DNA from: Nephromyces sp. MM_2019
Lineage: Eukaryota; Apicomplexa; Aconoidasida; Nephromycida
Length of the DNA: 64,000 bases
Assembly: GCA_015657535.1 (NCBI GenBank)
Contig: JADHZB010000914.1
Location: 22,508 to 86,507 of the forward strand
Reading direction: 5' to 3'
A program made the position numbers and the translations under genes. This document shows, in pieces, positions 35,901 to 56,831 of this stretch; within the stretch, counting starts at the first letter, position 1, and the number at the start of each line of letters is the position of its first letter. A model generated the notes under the pieces. That model saw nothing but the letters and a program-made list of their open reading frames with translations, ran no database searches and was not told the DNA's origin.

Positions 35901-38900
35901 TCCTCTCTTCATGAGATAAACCTTTATAACTCAACAGAAGATTTTCTGGCTTCAAATCACGGTGAACGATCCCACTAGAGTGAAGGTAGTACACACCGTC
36001 AATAATCTTCTTAAAAAAACATTGAGCATTCGCCTCATCAAGATATGAATGCTGCAGAAAAAGCGAGAAAAGAGGGGGGAAAACCTAGATTAGAGGAAGA
36101 AGCGAGTAGGATGTAAAGATTAAATTAATAGGAAGTGCTTTTTATGGTGTAAGATAGGTGAAAGGTAAGGAGGAAGAGCCTGCGTATTCACTGCCATGAT
36201 TAATAAAACAGCCTAAAAAACTTCCAACACACAGTATCTACTCCCATAAAAAACCTAACTATCAGCTTCTCAAATAATGATGAAAATGAACTGCTAAACA
36301 GAGTATCACGTGCAGTTTAAGAAGTTGAAGGGAAGGATTACCATAATAAATATACACCAGTAAGTAGGACGAGTTAACAGCACGCATAAAGATGTACATA
36401 GACGCACACGGACGCACACAGATGCAAAAAGATGCGCACACAAAGACGCACACACACCAGTACACACAGAGACCTACCACTCTGGAGCACACTCACGTAT
36501 GCACAAGAAAATACATACAATCAACCAGACCTGACGAAGGAACGAAATAATATCTCCTCCATCACAATATTCCATAATATGAACTATCTTATCAGGGCAT
36601 TCCAAGATGCTTCTAGTTTCAACAATGTTTTCGTGCCGTACACGAGAGACTATTCGTATTTCCTCCTTTAAGCGTTGTAAAAGAGCCGGATTTGAACTGA
36701 CTTGTGATTTGTCCATAATCTTCGCTGCGATGTAGTGACCTAAGTACAGCAAATGGGAATAGAGAAAATTTTCGGCAGAATAAGAGGGTGAAAACGCACA
36801 CTACAAAAGAAAACTGATTGAGATTCTTGCACACCAGAAATCGAAAAGAGTAACACACATATGGAAGGAGAAATACTACTAAAACGAGGAATTCACTTTA
36901 CCAGAGAATTACCGCAAAAAAAAGGCAGCAGATTATCACAGAAGAGCAGGAAGATGGGAGAAAAGAGTAAAAGGGGCTCAATTAAAGCAGGAAAAAGCAA
37001 AAAAACATAAAATCGATCGATGTAAGTCATTGAATAAGACACAAAAAAAACCTACTATAGAAAAGCAGGAAAAACTAGAACTTTATCGTGATTTTGAGGG
37101 AAGATTACTTCAAATAACATCGCTAGAAAGCAAAAAGCAGCCAGAATATCGAGTATAGCATCTTGCACACAGGAATCTAGACAAACAAATGTAGTATCAC
37201 CCGCACACACACGATTTTCTGATAAAGATGAAACCAGCAAAAGGCCAAGAATACTTCCAGATTTCAGCGAGAATGACAGGCACAATCACCAGCAAGCAGA
37301 AAAAACCCCTTTTTTTACCACTCTTATCAAATCCAAAGTGTATTTGTCCAACTGCGCCGGTGTTTATCTGCTCTAATATGATGAACTCTTTTAGTTTAAT
37401 GAGAGGAAATTTTTCTACTCTTCTCCGAGCATAGCGCGGATAAAGATGCTCTGATATGATACGCATCTGATTGAATATCTCGTTCCCCTTTGCAATGCCA
37501 GAATCGACAATTTGGTCAACATAACCTCCCCAGCGGGGGCCAATGGGAGGCTTACCTAGAATATGGTAGCAACGAGATTGAAGCGAAATGCTCAAAATTT
37601 CGGAACAACTATAGCCATGGAATAGAATAGCGAGAGTAAAGAGAATCAAGCAGAACTTAAACTAAAAAAAACTTACACACAAAAGCGTCGCACACCAACA
37701 CACACACAAAAAGCACCTCCACCAAATCAACATACTGGAAGAAGGCCTATACGTAGCACAAATCCCTATATAAAGATATAAAATCAAAGATATGATAAAA
37801 AGTTCAGAAATGCATAGCAAAGAATAAAAAAGAGCTAAAAACAGTGAAGTGCCAAACAGATTTCATCATCCTCCACAACTTCAACTCCTTACAAGAACAT
37901 CAGATGCAGCGACTGCTCGGCAATAAGAAAACCATTTCACTTACTGGTGAAATTCTGAATCTTTGCGCGAGTTTCTCCATCCGCTAACTGAAAGCGGTGC
38001 AGTAACTGTAGACAGAGGAATTGTGTGTGTGTGTGAAGAAAGCAATGCCACAGAGTAGAAAACGGTGCAAGAGTATACAATCACGCTAAAGCAATACCTT
38101 CAAATTTTTTCAGCCAACTAACAATATCGTAAAACTACAGTGTAATCTATTTCGATGCCTCTTTCTGAATATCCTAAAATATCTAAGTAATAATCGGGCA
38201 GCCCCATGACTATGCAAAGTTTTCTCATGATAAATACAAGCACCCCTGAAGGGTTAAGTCACATACAGTAATTTTAAAAAAAATTTCAGGGAAACCAAGC
38301 TTCGCCTCTTCAAAACATTTGAGTAGCTCAAAATATACATCAAATCTCTCAAAACTTTCAGTCTCAGAAAACTACATAACTTAGTAATGATGCTGATTAT
38401 CTTCTTTTACCTGCCACATCGCTGTAATAGTCTCATTTCCACCTAAATCCTTCAATGTAACGCTGACAGCATCAGAAAAATTGCAGTTTTCTGATGAACT
38501 TGCTGATGTAGTAGCATCCTGCACACTTCCTTCAATCGTGGAGTGGGGTCTAACAGTGGAAGACATGCCCCCATCGTGTGCGAAAGGAATTCTCACATTC
38601 GCGTGATGAGCGCTTGTTCCCTTCTCTTGGGGAATACTGCGATGATGAAAGAAACAACAAGAATTAACTACGGAGAAAAGTGGAGGAAAATGTAATAAAA
38701 CAGCAGCTATTAATGCGACAAATACACCAGCCTTTCAATAAAACATTCGTTCGGGGCAACAGTATAAAAAAAACTTTCAGGCTTCTTTAAACCCCTAAAT
38801 TGCGTACTAATACATTGGAGAGCCCAGGCAATCAAAATGCACCCAAAAAGAAACACAGAAATGCAACGAAAACGCAACACACAGGAACACCAAACACAAA

Positions 38901-39180
38901 ATCAGAGAACTACATCAGCACAATAAGCTCAATTTTTATGCTCGAGTAAACACACGAGTTTTCTCGCATGAATCTCACACTTGCTTCAACTTTCGATATA
39001 TGACATCTTCACAAGATCTTTTCGGAGGAGGTACATCACATAATTTGCAGCGGTAGCACCAAAATCCATCTACACAGAAAAAATATTTTCACAAGAAAAA
39101 ACTTACTGTACATTGATGGGACTAGTTTTCACACCAGTCGAAGAGTCCTGTAACGTCTGCGGACCTGCAAATCCCCCCAT
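29979..39180 (-). CDS. serine/threonine protein kinase, CAMK/SnRK-like, eleven exons
   Basis: Exons from the 5' end are 39180-39107, 38636-38411, 37987-37945, 37555-37319, 36739-36531, 36051-35844, 33802-33677, 32545-32331, 31770-31647, 31266-31135 and 30136-29979. All phases agree, for 583 residues. The protein starts MGGFAG, a possible N-myristoylation signal, followed by a Ser/Thr-rich region. The kinase domain begins near residue 171. It has the ATP-binding Lys200 (AAKIM), the helix-C Glu ([17 protein letters not shown]), HRDLKPEN (293-300), DFG (333-335), AAPE (356-359) and [10 protein letters not shown], so it should be active. The glycine loop reads INTGAVGQI, with Asn for the first glycine. 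About 18-20 extra residues lie between NLLL and ADFG. Exon 8 ends at a GC donor (CAG/GCAAGT). If the last intron is retained, translation stops at 31109 instead. The C-terminal tail is basic with no recognised domain. Confidence 0.88.
30182..30310. repeat. duplicated CA-rich segment with shared core
   Basis: Two copies of a CA-rich segment share the core catgctgagagggagct (about 30220 and 30271). They lie in the last intron of the kinase gene. Confidence 0.7.
32659..32905. repeat. 35-bp minisatellite, seven copies
   Basis: Seven near-identical 35-bp units carry a (GT)n start and the core gagaaaggagatcctctc. They lie in the kinase intron between exons 7 and 8. The last copy diverges at its end (ctctctaaacacgg). 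Uniform copies suggest recent expansion. Confidence 0.95.
34893..35516. repeat. long homopurine (GAA/GAAAAG)-type tract
   Basis: About 600 bases on the + strand are almost only A and G, with scattered T and C. It lies in the 2-kb kinase intron between exons 6 and 7, so the pre-mRNA carries a pyrimidine (CUU-rich) tract. Open frames through it (Lys/Glu/Asn on +, Phe/Leu on -) are artefacts of composition. Confidence 0.95.
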
Positions 39181-42100
39181 TCGAAGGACAACTACAAACC
39201 CCCAGGAAGCTAAGGCTTCGGCTAGGAAACACTACACTCACACCTATGTAATTATCCGTATATCACCTTAGCATCTAAAATCACATACAGAAATAATACA
39301 CAAAATTCAGTAGAATTCACATCGCCTAAAGATGGCCGAAAAAGCGGTTATCAAACAGGCTCTAAAAAAACCGGTGTGCAACGAGCAAATCAACTCTTTT
39401 AGACCGATCGACACTTAAAGAAACAAAATAACCCATGAAATGACACTGTGAAAATAAGATACTCCACACGCTAAAAACTCGGAAAGCTCAGGAACACCAT
39501 CTGCCACATCTCTACAATAAAATCATCAAATTGGGCCCAAAAGGATTTGCAGAACTATTTATAATATACACCCAACCCACACACCCCTGATTCACGCTTA
39601 TACTTCAGTTCATACCACAGTTATAAAATATGCACCTTTATAAGGTTCACACTTGGAGAAAGCGTCGTGCACCTTAGGGTATCAGAGAAGCAGAGACACC
39701 TAGATGATACTTGCATTAAGATCGTGCATACAACAGAATAGCGCAGGGACATAAGCTCCTTGCGCAGATTCAAAAGGAGTTCAAATACTGTACAATTACA
39801 CGTCCGAGAACGAATGAGCAACTCGCTTGTTTACTAACACTGTTATTCAAGACAGCCCCACGCCGCAAAATGCAAGAGTGGTCAGCGCACTCCTTCCGCA
39901 AGCTCAAAGGAGCAGAGGCAGGTGCCAAATAAGCACGATTACACACACTTTTTACCAACATCCGTTTAGTCAAACATTACGAAAGGTAAAATAGAGGATC
40001 ATTTCTACATACTGGAAGCTAAAAAATTAAATGCAGGTAACAGTACGGAAATGTAACAATAGCCACGCCAAAACGCCCGCATTCGCGAATGTATATAAAA
40101 TGTGATTTAGTAATTATTCCTAATGCGCGACGGGTGGTGTTATCAGAGGTGGCTACGATCAGCTATATTGAGTGTGTGTACACTCTCAAATAGCGATGAT
40201 GCATCAGGCAGAAATGGGCCAAATTAGAGATTCTGTACGTCGTTCTGTTTGATGGATATATCAACCTCAAGATGTAAGGGAACCGTTGAGGGGACCGTTG
40301 GAACAGCAAAGGAGAAAGCAGTATAGGCTCATGGTAAGGAATTTGCCTGCCCGTCATCCACGTATGAAGGTTTTCAGAGGCGTCCAGCAGTTGAATGGGG
40401 CCTTGACCTTTGCGGTAATCATAGCCATGTGCTGCTGCTCGAAATCATCGGGGGCGAGTTTTCGAGTACAGTCGCAATGTTTATTACATGCACGGCATTA
40501 ATAATATAAGGGGCAGCAACTTGCTCCAAGTTTGCGACTGCCTTTCGTGTGTAACCCGTACCTTAATGTTATCTGGCGCGAAGTCTCTCCACACATGATA
40601 ATCAGTGATGCGTTGTTCAAGACAGAGTACGATGATTAGGGCAACGAGACCTTCCGGGGTCTGCGGCAAGTCCTTGAATGTGCTACTTGATCCGAGCACC
40701 ATAGGTTGCGCGTGTTCGAAAAAAGAGAGTTCACAGTTAGCACAACAAGTGAGGGAGTAGTCTATCAATGGATTGAGGCTTTGAAGGTAGCGTTAAGTCA
40801 TCTATTAGAGCAGCTGCGGTGGCTACAGCGATAAAAAAGCACCATGAATATGTACTTCACATAGTGTATCAAAGGCGGCGGGCTATCCCGGAGGTTCACC
40901 ATTGACATGGGCGCACAGTTTTTTCGGAGGATTTGTCATGGGTGCGCACCTGCCATCGAGAAGCGGGAAGCGCGTATATGTATCGAATGGTCATCTGTGG
41001 GGGCGCGACGGAGGTTTTCCAACACCGTAAGGTGCATAAGCCTTCGCGCTGATGAACTTATTCTGCAGCCCATGGAGGTGCATCGTTGGCAGATAATAAT
41101 GACGAGAGAACGAGTTGTAAAGCTAATCAACGGGTTGGCGGTGACCGAGTCACAGCGGAGTGCAGCTGCCTCGATTCCAGAGGACCGTATATATTACTCT
41201 GCCTCAAGTGGCTGAGTGCTAAATGTTAGTCTTCAAGTACAAAATCAGATTAACGCATTTGCCTAGTTTATGTGGTTCGAGGCTTTAGGCACTTCTCGTG
41301 GTAGAGGCATGATAGAAAACAGCTAGTGAATACCGCCATTCTTGCTGTATGAATTTCTGCTTGAAATTAAAGAATAGTGCATTAGCTCCCATCCTTTTAA
41401 ACTATAAGTGCTCCTGTAAACATTTGGGGAAGAAGAATAATGTGTTGCTTCATGACAGTTGAGTTTTAGCCCTCGAATGCAACACTGAGACACATATGCA
41501 GTGAACTGAAATCTTTGCACATGCTTGTACACAAGTAAATTTAGTAGTTATTATTAACTCTTGGAAGCAGGTACCAACGTTTGAAGGATTTATATATGTA
41601 GTAGTTGCTTGGAAATCCCATATACGCAAAAGACCCTTGCCTTTTTTCGCCCACTCGACTGAGCAAGGCAATTAAGAAGCTTCTTATCATCAAAACTCTT
41701 GTAAAAAATGATTTTTTATGAGAAAAATGAAAACAGTCTAGCAATGCTCAGTAGGAACAGTATTATACTACTGAAACCTAATCCTTCAGAAGCTACGGGC
41801 ACATTCACAAATGAAGGGTGGTACAGCGGCCTAACCCGTAGAATGTGTTCTTGAAAGATAAGGTAACATACGTTACATGTTGGATTTATTAAAGGGTGAA
41901 TTCAGGTATTAATTGGAACACCGAAACGTGTGCGCAGCGCGTTGCCACGCCATGGTGATGCAGCAATTCAGCTTGTTCTCTACAGTAAATCATAGGCTAC
42001 AAAAAGTAATGGTAGCCAAACAATGGCCGCCTTTCCGTGATTTCGCATAAACAAATCTCGTTTTGGACTGGATTTTTTTGAAAACCTAGTGCTACCCTTT

Positions 42101-45100
42101 CAAGAGATGCGCCGTAAAGCATGCCCATATCCTATACATTGTGTGACGTACCAGAAGGGGATAGACGAATTGGAATTTCATTTTTTGTAGGTTGTTTTAT
42201 TAAATCTCTTACTTTCTGAATCCATTTGTCTATGGTACAATCTTTATTCTTTTTTTTATTTCTAATGAACAGTTCTCATGTGCATGAAAAGCCATTTCAA
42301 AAGACTTTTTAAGATATTGATATAATTTTTTTAAAGAAATTCATTATCAGATTAGATTGCATCAATATTGCTACATTTTTAACTTAACGGGAATAGGAAG
42401 CTCACATAAGAGCAGGACATTTTTAACCACGCATGCAGCCCAATATCCTTCTTCTCTAAGACTGCTACCGCGCCCTACTTCCATTTATGCTTCTAGCATC
42501 TTGAGAGCCCGTTGTTTTTTCGTAGTAACTAATTACTGAGCAGCAAGGAGCAGCCATCACGCGTATCTTCCATGGATGAGTGAATGATAAATCTTTAGAT
42601 ACAGGAGTAGCATGTCTGACCGCGTGCAGACCCCAGTCTATCGACAGCTGGTACTGTAGTCAATGACGAAGCAGCTGGTGATATCCACTGCTGAAGGGGA
42701 CAAAATGGCAAAGTAGGGATCATGGGAGTCTCCAAGTAATAACTTCCTTTTTATCCAGCAAGATACGCGTACATTCGAAAAGGAAGCAATCTGCCAAATA
42801 TAATAAGTTTCTCCTCCTATTTACCGTTTAGATAAAAAAGCTCAGCGACTCCTAGAAAACATCCAATCCAACAAGCTACTGGGTTGAATCCAAACCGAGT
42901 GAGAAAACATGCGTCATTTATATCTCAAAAAAAACAAGTAGAAGGGCAAGAAAAGCTCGACATACACTGTCTGCTACACAACTGTTTGCTTCTAAGAAGC
43001 AGACGCTGCCACCCCTTTAAGACTTATTTGAGGCGCAGACAAACTTACTCAACGAAAACTGACTCAGTTTCTACCACCAAAAGGTACTGCGGTACCCTTG
43101 ATCTCACAAGCCGGCTTGATAGGCCAACTTCCTTAGATAACGCTTCCATAGAATATGTACCGCGGATAGCTTAAGCTTCATGAGGAAGTTCCCTCATTGC
43201 TAGAAAAGTAAGATATTTTTCAATTAAAGCATAGCAAACTCCGTCAAGCAACATGATTTTCAGCAAGCAAGACTACAAAATCAAAAACATCAAAACCGGG
43301 GCATCGTGGCCAACCCAAGGACTTGGGAAGACTCATTTAGCACGTATTATCAGCAAATGATATATAGCAAAAAACTTAAAAGATAGCACAATATTCAGTT
43401 TCTTAAAGAATTCAATCATCTAGTAATCGCATGCACCGTTTTTTCTTACGATATAAAACTTATCATCTCACTTATAACATGTTTTTCAATGAATTTTTTC
43501 GCCTTTTCAAGCCTTAATAGAGATATTACAGAGCGTGGAAAGCGGCGGTAATGTTTCTATGCTCATCAAAAAACGCAAGGTCCCTATTTGTTAGATATCC
43601 CCGCGGCAAAGGAATCCTCTTTGAATTTTTAATCCCAAAGGAAGGCCTCCATAATCCAATCAAACCAAACTCAAGGAAATCAACCACGATCTATCAAAAA
43701 ACAGAAACACTAAATTAAGCAAGCTGACAATCGATTAAGTCTTGCAGTATCATAACTCTAAAGGACCTAATAATACATCGAGGGAATCGATTACCCATAT
43801 GTACCCTCAAAACTTGGTTTTCAGGACAAGTCTATTAGCCTCGGTAAATTTTAAGTAAAGCGTTAAATGGAAAGATTTTGGCCTAATCTAACTAACATCC
43901 CTAATACCCAAAAGATACAAGAAACAGAGGCTCACATTTGCAAAATGCGAGGGTATCCCACCGAGCCCGTAAGATAACTGCTATCGAGATAAGCAGCTTG
44001 AAACCCACACCCATTTGCAGAACACTGCGGATAATAAGCTCCTCCTCACCTTATCATAAAACAAAAGACCAAGTTACCCCACAAAACCACAGCAGCACCG
44101 CAAACATTTTATCCAGACAAGTAAGCGTACCACTTTCAACGTTAACGCACACATCTTGGAGACCCCATATATATTATTATTGGCCCGAAGCAGTTATATG
44201 CATCAAACAAGACACATAGATGCATAAAGAGAGCAAACATCTTCTTTTATATATTATATGCACAAATGGAAGGGTATTGGCCCCAGATCTTTCAGAACTA
44301 AGGCTGCCATTTTTCCATGAATATTCCTTTGACAAGATGAGAGTTGACAAGAACCAGAAGTCAACAAAATAAAGCCTACTATGGAGAAAGAAAGTTTGCC
44401 GCTGAAACCAAAGAATTCAATACAAGGGATGCTAATAATAGAGGCAAAGGATAAATATAGAACAATCTCATCCCCTTAAAGAGTGATCTTGTCCCTTCCA
44501 AATAATGATAGGTGCAGCAAAGCGCGTGGATATACAAGCACAACTTTAATTTCTCTCATGGGAAAACAGGGATTATGAGGTGAGGGGGAAGGGGAGATAT
44601 TGCAAAGGAAAAAGCGCGCTAAACCGAACGGCGTGAAGGGGAAAAAGAAGAACCCAAAATCCGGGTAGGAAAGTCAACGTCAGGCAGAATATAAAAGACC
44701 TACAATATCGCAAAAAACCCCCATAGATCACCGTTGAAGATTATAAAGCAGCCAGAGATATGCTATTTGGTAGGAAACATGCCCAACAGCCTCAAGCATG
44801 AAATTTGGCGCACAAACAGTAATGAAAGCCAAAAAGATCAAAACAAAAATGATTGCACGCAAATAACACACCCTACATGCAAATGCAAGTAGTAATACAG
44901 GCGTAACACACTTAGTGCTGCACCAAACCAAGGATCAAAGGCAGCATCTCTAAATACAGCACAAGCTCGCAGCAAGATTCCAAGGCAAACAAAAACTCGG
45001 CAAGCCTGCATACAACACACGCACAGATAACACACATCAGCTACAAACACACCACTTACAGTACACATGACCTGTTCGACAGAGCCACACACACAATTAT

Positions 45101-45232
45101 ATTCAGCTTCTACAGGCTTACTCGCAAGTTTACAATACACACTTTATCCCCACTCATAAAACACCTAGCCCATCGATCTCTTCAGAACAAAATAATCACA
45201 AAACTAACACATCAACTACTCGCCTACACCAG
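39181..45232. other. 6-kb spacer between kinase and AFG3-like genes
   Basis: The part nearest the protease (about 44.3-45.2 kb) is CA-rich like its introns and is likely its 3' region. Open frames at 42884-43174, 43938-44219 and 44838-45140 are low-complexity or unsupported. The exception is a GC-richer block at 40.14-41.22 kb, listed separately. Confidence 0.4.
40140..41220 (-). pseudogene. GC-richer island with coding-like fragments in shifting frames, possible degraded gene
   Basis: This kilobase is visibly richer in G+C than its flanks. On the - strand a frame from 40768 down reads well until FAPDNIK (near 40562). A frame one base off continues with NLEQVAAPYIINAVHVINIA. A third frame gives DDFEQQHMAMITAKVKAPFN (near 40400). 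The 40907-41215 region is open on both strands (+: MGAQFFRRICHGC onward). No family is recognised. The fragments could be exons of an unknown gene or a decayed insertion; strand is my best guess from composition. Confidence 0.3.
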
Positions 45233-53753
<8,521 letters not shown>

Positions 53754-56700
53754 AACGGGAAACCAAGACAATCTATAGAAAGTACTTGCCTCCTAGATAA
53801 GTCGGATGATTCGTGAGAAAAAGTGATGGGGGATGCGAAATCCTGCTACGAATGGAAGTAGGCGCTTCATTGGAGACTGCCAAAAAAAGGTAAAACCTTT
53901 TTTAAATGAATCCACATGTCCAAACTGCGCTAACAAGGGGAATATGCAGGGATTATCAACGAGATGTAGTTATTTGAGATGCACAAGAATACTTATTGAC
54001 TTCATAGTAATTATATTATAACACCCCCCTATTCAAATGCTATATTACGGGCGTATACTGTGATGTGTGTATAGGTGTATTTTCGTTAAAACTCGAGGCG
54101 GGTTCGCTAAAACTCGAGGCGAGTTCGTTAAAACTCGAGGCGGGTTCGTTAAAACTCGAGGCGGGTTCGATAAAACTCGAGGCGGGTTCGTTAAAACTCG
54201 AGGCGGGTTCGTTAAAACTCGAGGCGGGTTCGTTAAAACTCGAGGCTGGTTCGTTAAAACTCAAGGCTGGTTCGTTAAAACTCAAGGCGGGTTCGTTAAA
54301 ATTCGAGGCCTCGAGAGAAAGCACTTCAAAACTTGGTGCCGGGACGAAGGTCAACCTTCAAACATGTGGGGGGAGCTGCCACTTTAGAGGAGTATCTGGA
54401 GTGGGTTAACATGGGATACGCACAAGTGTGTGTGTGGCTAGTTACTAAAGCGTGTGTGCGCCTAGCTATTTTGTTATGACGGAGGGAGGCAGACAATTTT
54501 TGAGTTGCATGAGTTACCTACCAGCGCGAGGGTAAATATGGGGAAGCATCGAAGCATCCATTATGTGTAGCATTTGGTGGAAGACGGTAATGAAGTAGAG
54601 AAGCAAACGATTGATATAGTGAATAGAGTAAAAGCAAAGAGGAAGAGACGGTGTTTACTTTTTTCTGGGGGTCATATGCTGTGAACTTTTTAAAAATGAT
54701 GAAATATGAGGGAGGGGGGTGTCTAATTTCTGTTGATTGTTTGAAAATGGCGCAATTGACGAGAGAGGGTCGAGTTTAGTGGCTATAGATTGTTCTAGGA
54801 TGATGTAATCTATGATGTAAGCACGAGTTTAGATGCTTTTGATTGTTTAAAACTTGGTATCCATGAAAGAGTGCATTTTTTGTCACTACTTCTGCGTTTG
54901 CGCCCAAGTCCAGCTCGTTTTGTGGGATTTTATCCACCTATCTCCGGGTGATTGCTACCATAGTGTACCATCCGTGGCCAGTGCTTCTAAAATTGTATAC
55001 TCCAGCATCCTTTTCACGAAAGTAAGGATATGAAGAAGTTTACCGTAATGTTGAAATTTTGCACTATTAATGAATATTTCTTATACAGGCATTGAAACAA
55101 CGCGGCATAGCCTATAACAACCTGCTGGTAATGGCCTTCGAAACTGATACATGATTGAGCGTAGAGCTTAAAAACTGAGAGTTCGAGAAGCCATGACGCT
55201 TGTCCAAGAATCTATTTTTCATAAGCTAACCGTTTTAATATTTACATTATCTAAAGCGGCTACAGATGATAATTTTTTCATTAAGAAACGGTTACAGTTT
55301 CCGGAGCCGTACAGTAGTGTTTTATCGATACCGAGGTTTGACCCCGAAAGTGGTACCCTGGAGTCATGTGAAATAGCCAAGAGCATTGCTAAAAGCACTT
55401 GTTCCTAGCATGTGTGCTACCGTCTAGTGTCTACCCTGCGATTTTGTCCCGCTTCATACAGAAGGTCATCACTCACCTGCTAGTATGACAATAATAAAAC
55501 ACGGCTATTGATATGACATTGAAGCTTGCTCAGCTTGCTCATCTTGCTCATCTCAAGAAAATTTCCTTGGAAACTAAGCTAGTTATGCATTCTTCAGCCT
55601 CTTGTTACCAAAGTTACCGTAACGTTAAAAGGGTATACGATGTAAAGGATTACATTGTAGATTTTAGATACTCCAGTTGGTACCTATGCTTATAGGTGGT
55701 ACCTTTCACAAGTCGCATACTGGAAAAAGCCAACCACATCAATGTATTTGTTAAGATAAACCAGAACGCGCTCAGCGCATTTGCGCGACTGAGTAAACTT
55801 TTATAAAACGCAAATCCTGGAAGAACGGCCCTAACTTAAGGTGTACTTTCGGTAAGATAGTAGACCAAATACCAAAAAAAGAGCAATAAGACATTGTTAA
55901 AATGACTAGCGTGCTACATCGTGGTACAATTAGAAAAGAAAATCACGTAAAGTAGAGGATGACTTTCTCCCCTTTTTCCTATAGTGGTTTATGCGAAGGA
56001 GTCAGTGCAAATTCCCAAAGATATGAAAGCGCTATGCATGCAAAGTACGGCCCTCTATATTTGTGAATAACGAGCGCAAAGACAACTGCCACCGCCTAGA
56101 AAAACTAATAATTATGAAAACCCCTTCCTAGTAATGCCCAAAAAAAATTTTAGAAATACATTTCATTCTAATATTATGCGATCGCATAATTAGGGCGTTA
56201 CTTGGTGTCTTGAAAAATTACAAATGATAATCAAACTGCAAAGTTTGTCATCTCAAGGAGTTAATAACCTTTTGGAATTTAAAAGTGATAAAAGCTTGAG
56301 ATATTAAAAAAAATCCGCGTACAGGTTTCTACCAATTAAACTAGAAAGTTTTTCGAGCTGACAGCAAGTGTAGAATAATACGTTGTCATTATACTAAAAT
56401 ACAGTTACAATTGAGAAAAAATATGGAACTTAATTGCTCACAGCAGTTCAAAGACCGCGCATGTGGTTTTATCGATCTTGCTTGACTAAGAACATACTAA
56501 AGTGATAATTGCTCTGCTTTCTCGTTGATTCCAGACCACTAATGTATATTCAGAAATGAGTAACCCAGAATTCTACACTCTTTGAATATAAGATATAGCG
56601 TGCCGCTCAAATGAAAACCTTACTGATAACTGCTAATAGCTTGTAATAACATTTAATAGTATTCTGCTACTCCGCTTGCATAGTTTGGCCATTCTCACGT

Positions 56701-56831
56701 AGAATTGAGCAGTTGGTGTCCACAGCTAGCGCTTATAATATTTTTTCAATCTTCTCAAACTGAACCATATATATAAAACTGCACCCGCTTCGCATGCAAA
56801 GTATCGTAAAGCTACTAAAAACTTGGAGAAA
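53754..56831. other. 5' flank of AFG3-like gene and spacer
   Basis: This holds the upstream region of the protease gene, a 21-bp minisatellite (separate entry) and otherwise no recognised gene. A 71-residue ORF at 55193-55408 (+) has a coding-like tail (RFDPESGTLESCEIAKSIAK) but no neighbouring exons. It is the only candidate I would keep in mind here. Confidence 0.4.
54082..54310. repeat. 21-bp minisatellite, about 11 copies
   Basis: The unit contains aaaactcgaggcgggttcg and a XhoI-like palindrome (ctcgag). Single-base changes mark the first two and the last three copies. The 21-bp length is a multiple of three, so open frames run through it on both strands. It begins about 330 bases upstream of the AFG3-like start codon. 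Confidence 0.95.

Noticed and set aside
54040..54409. Overlapping ORFs with heptapeptide repeats on both strands
   Set aside because: The 21-bp unit keeps several frames open at once; there is no flanking coding sequence or splice context.
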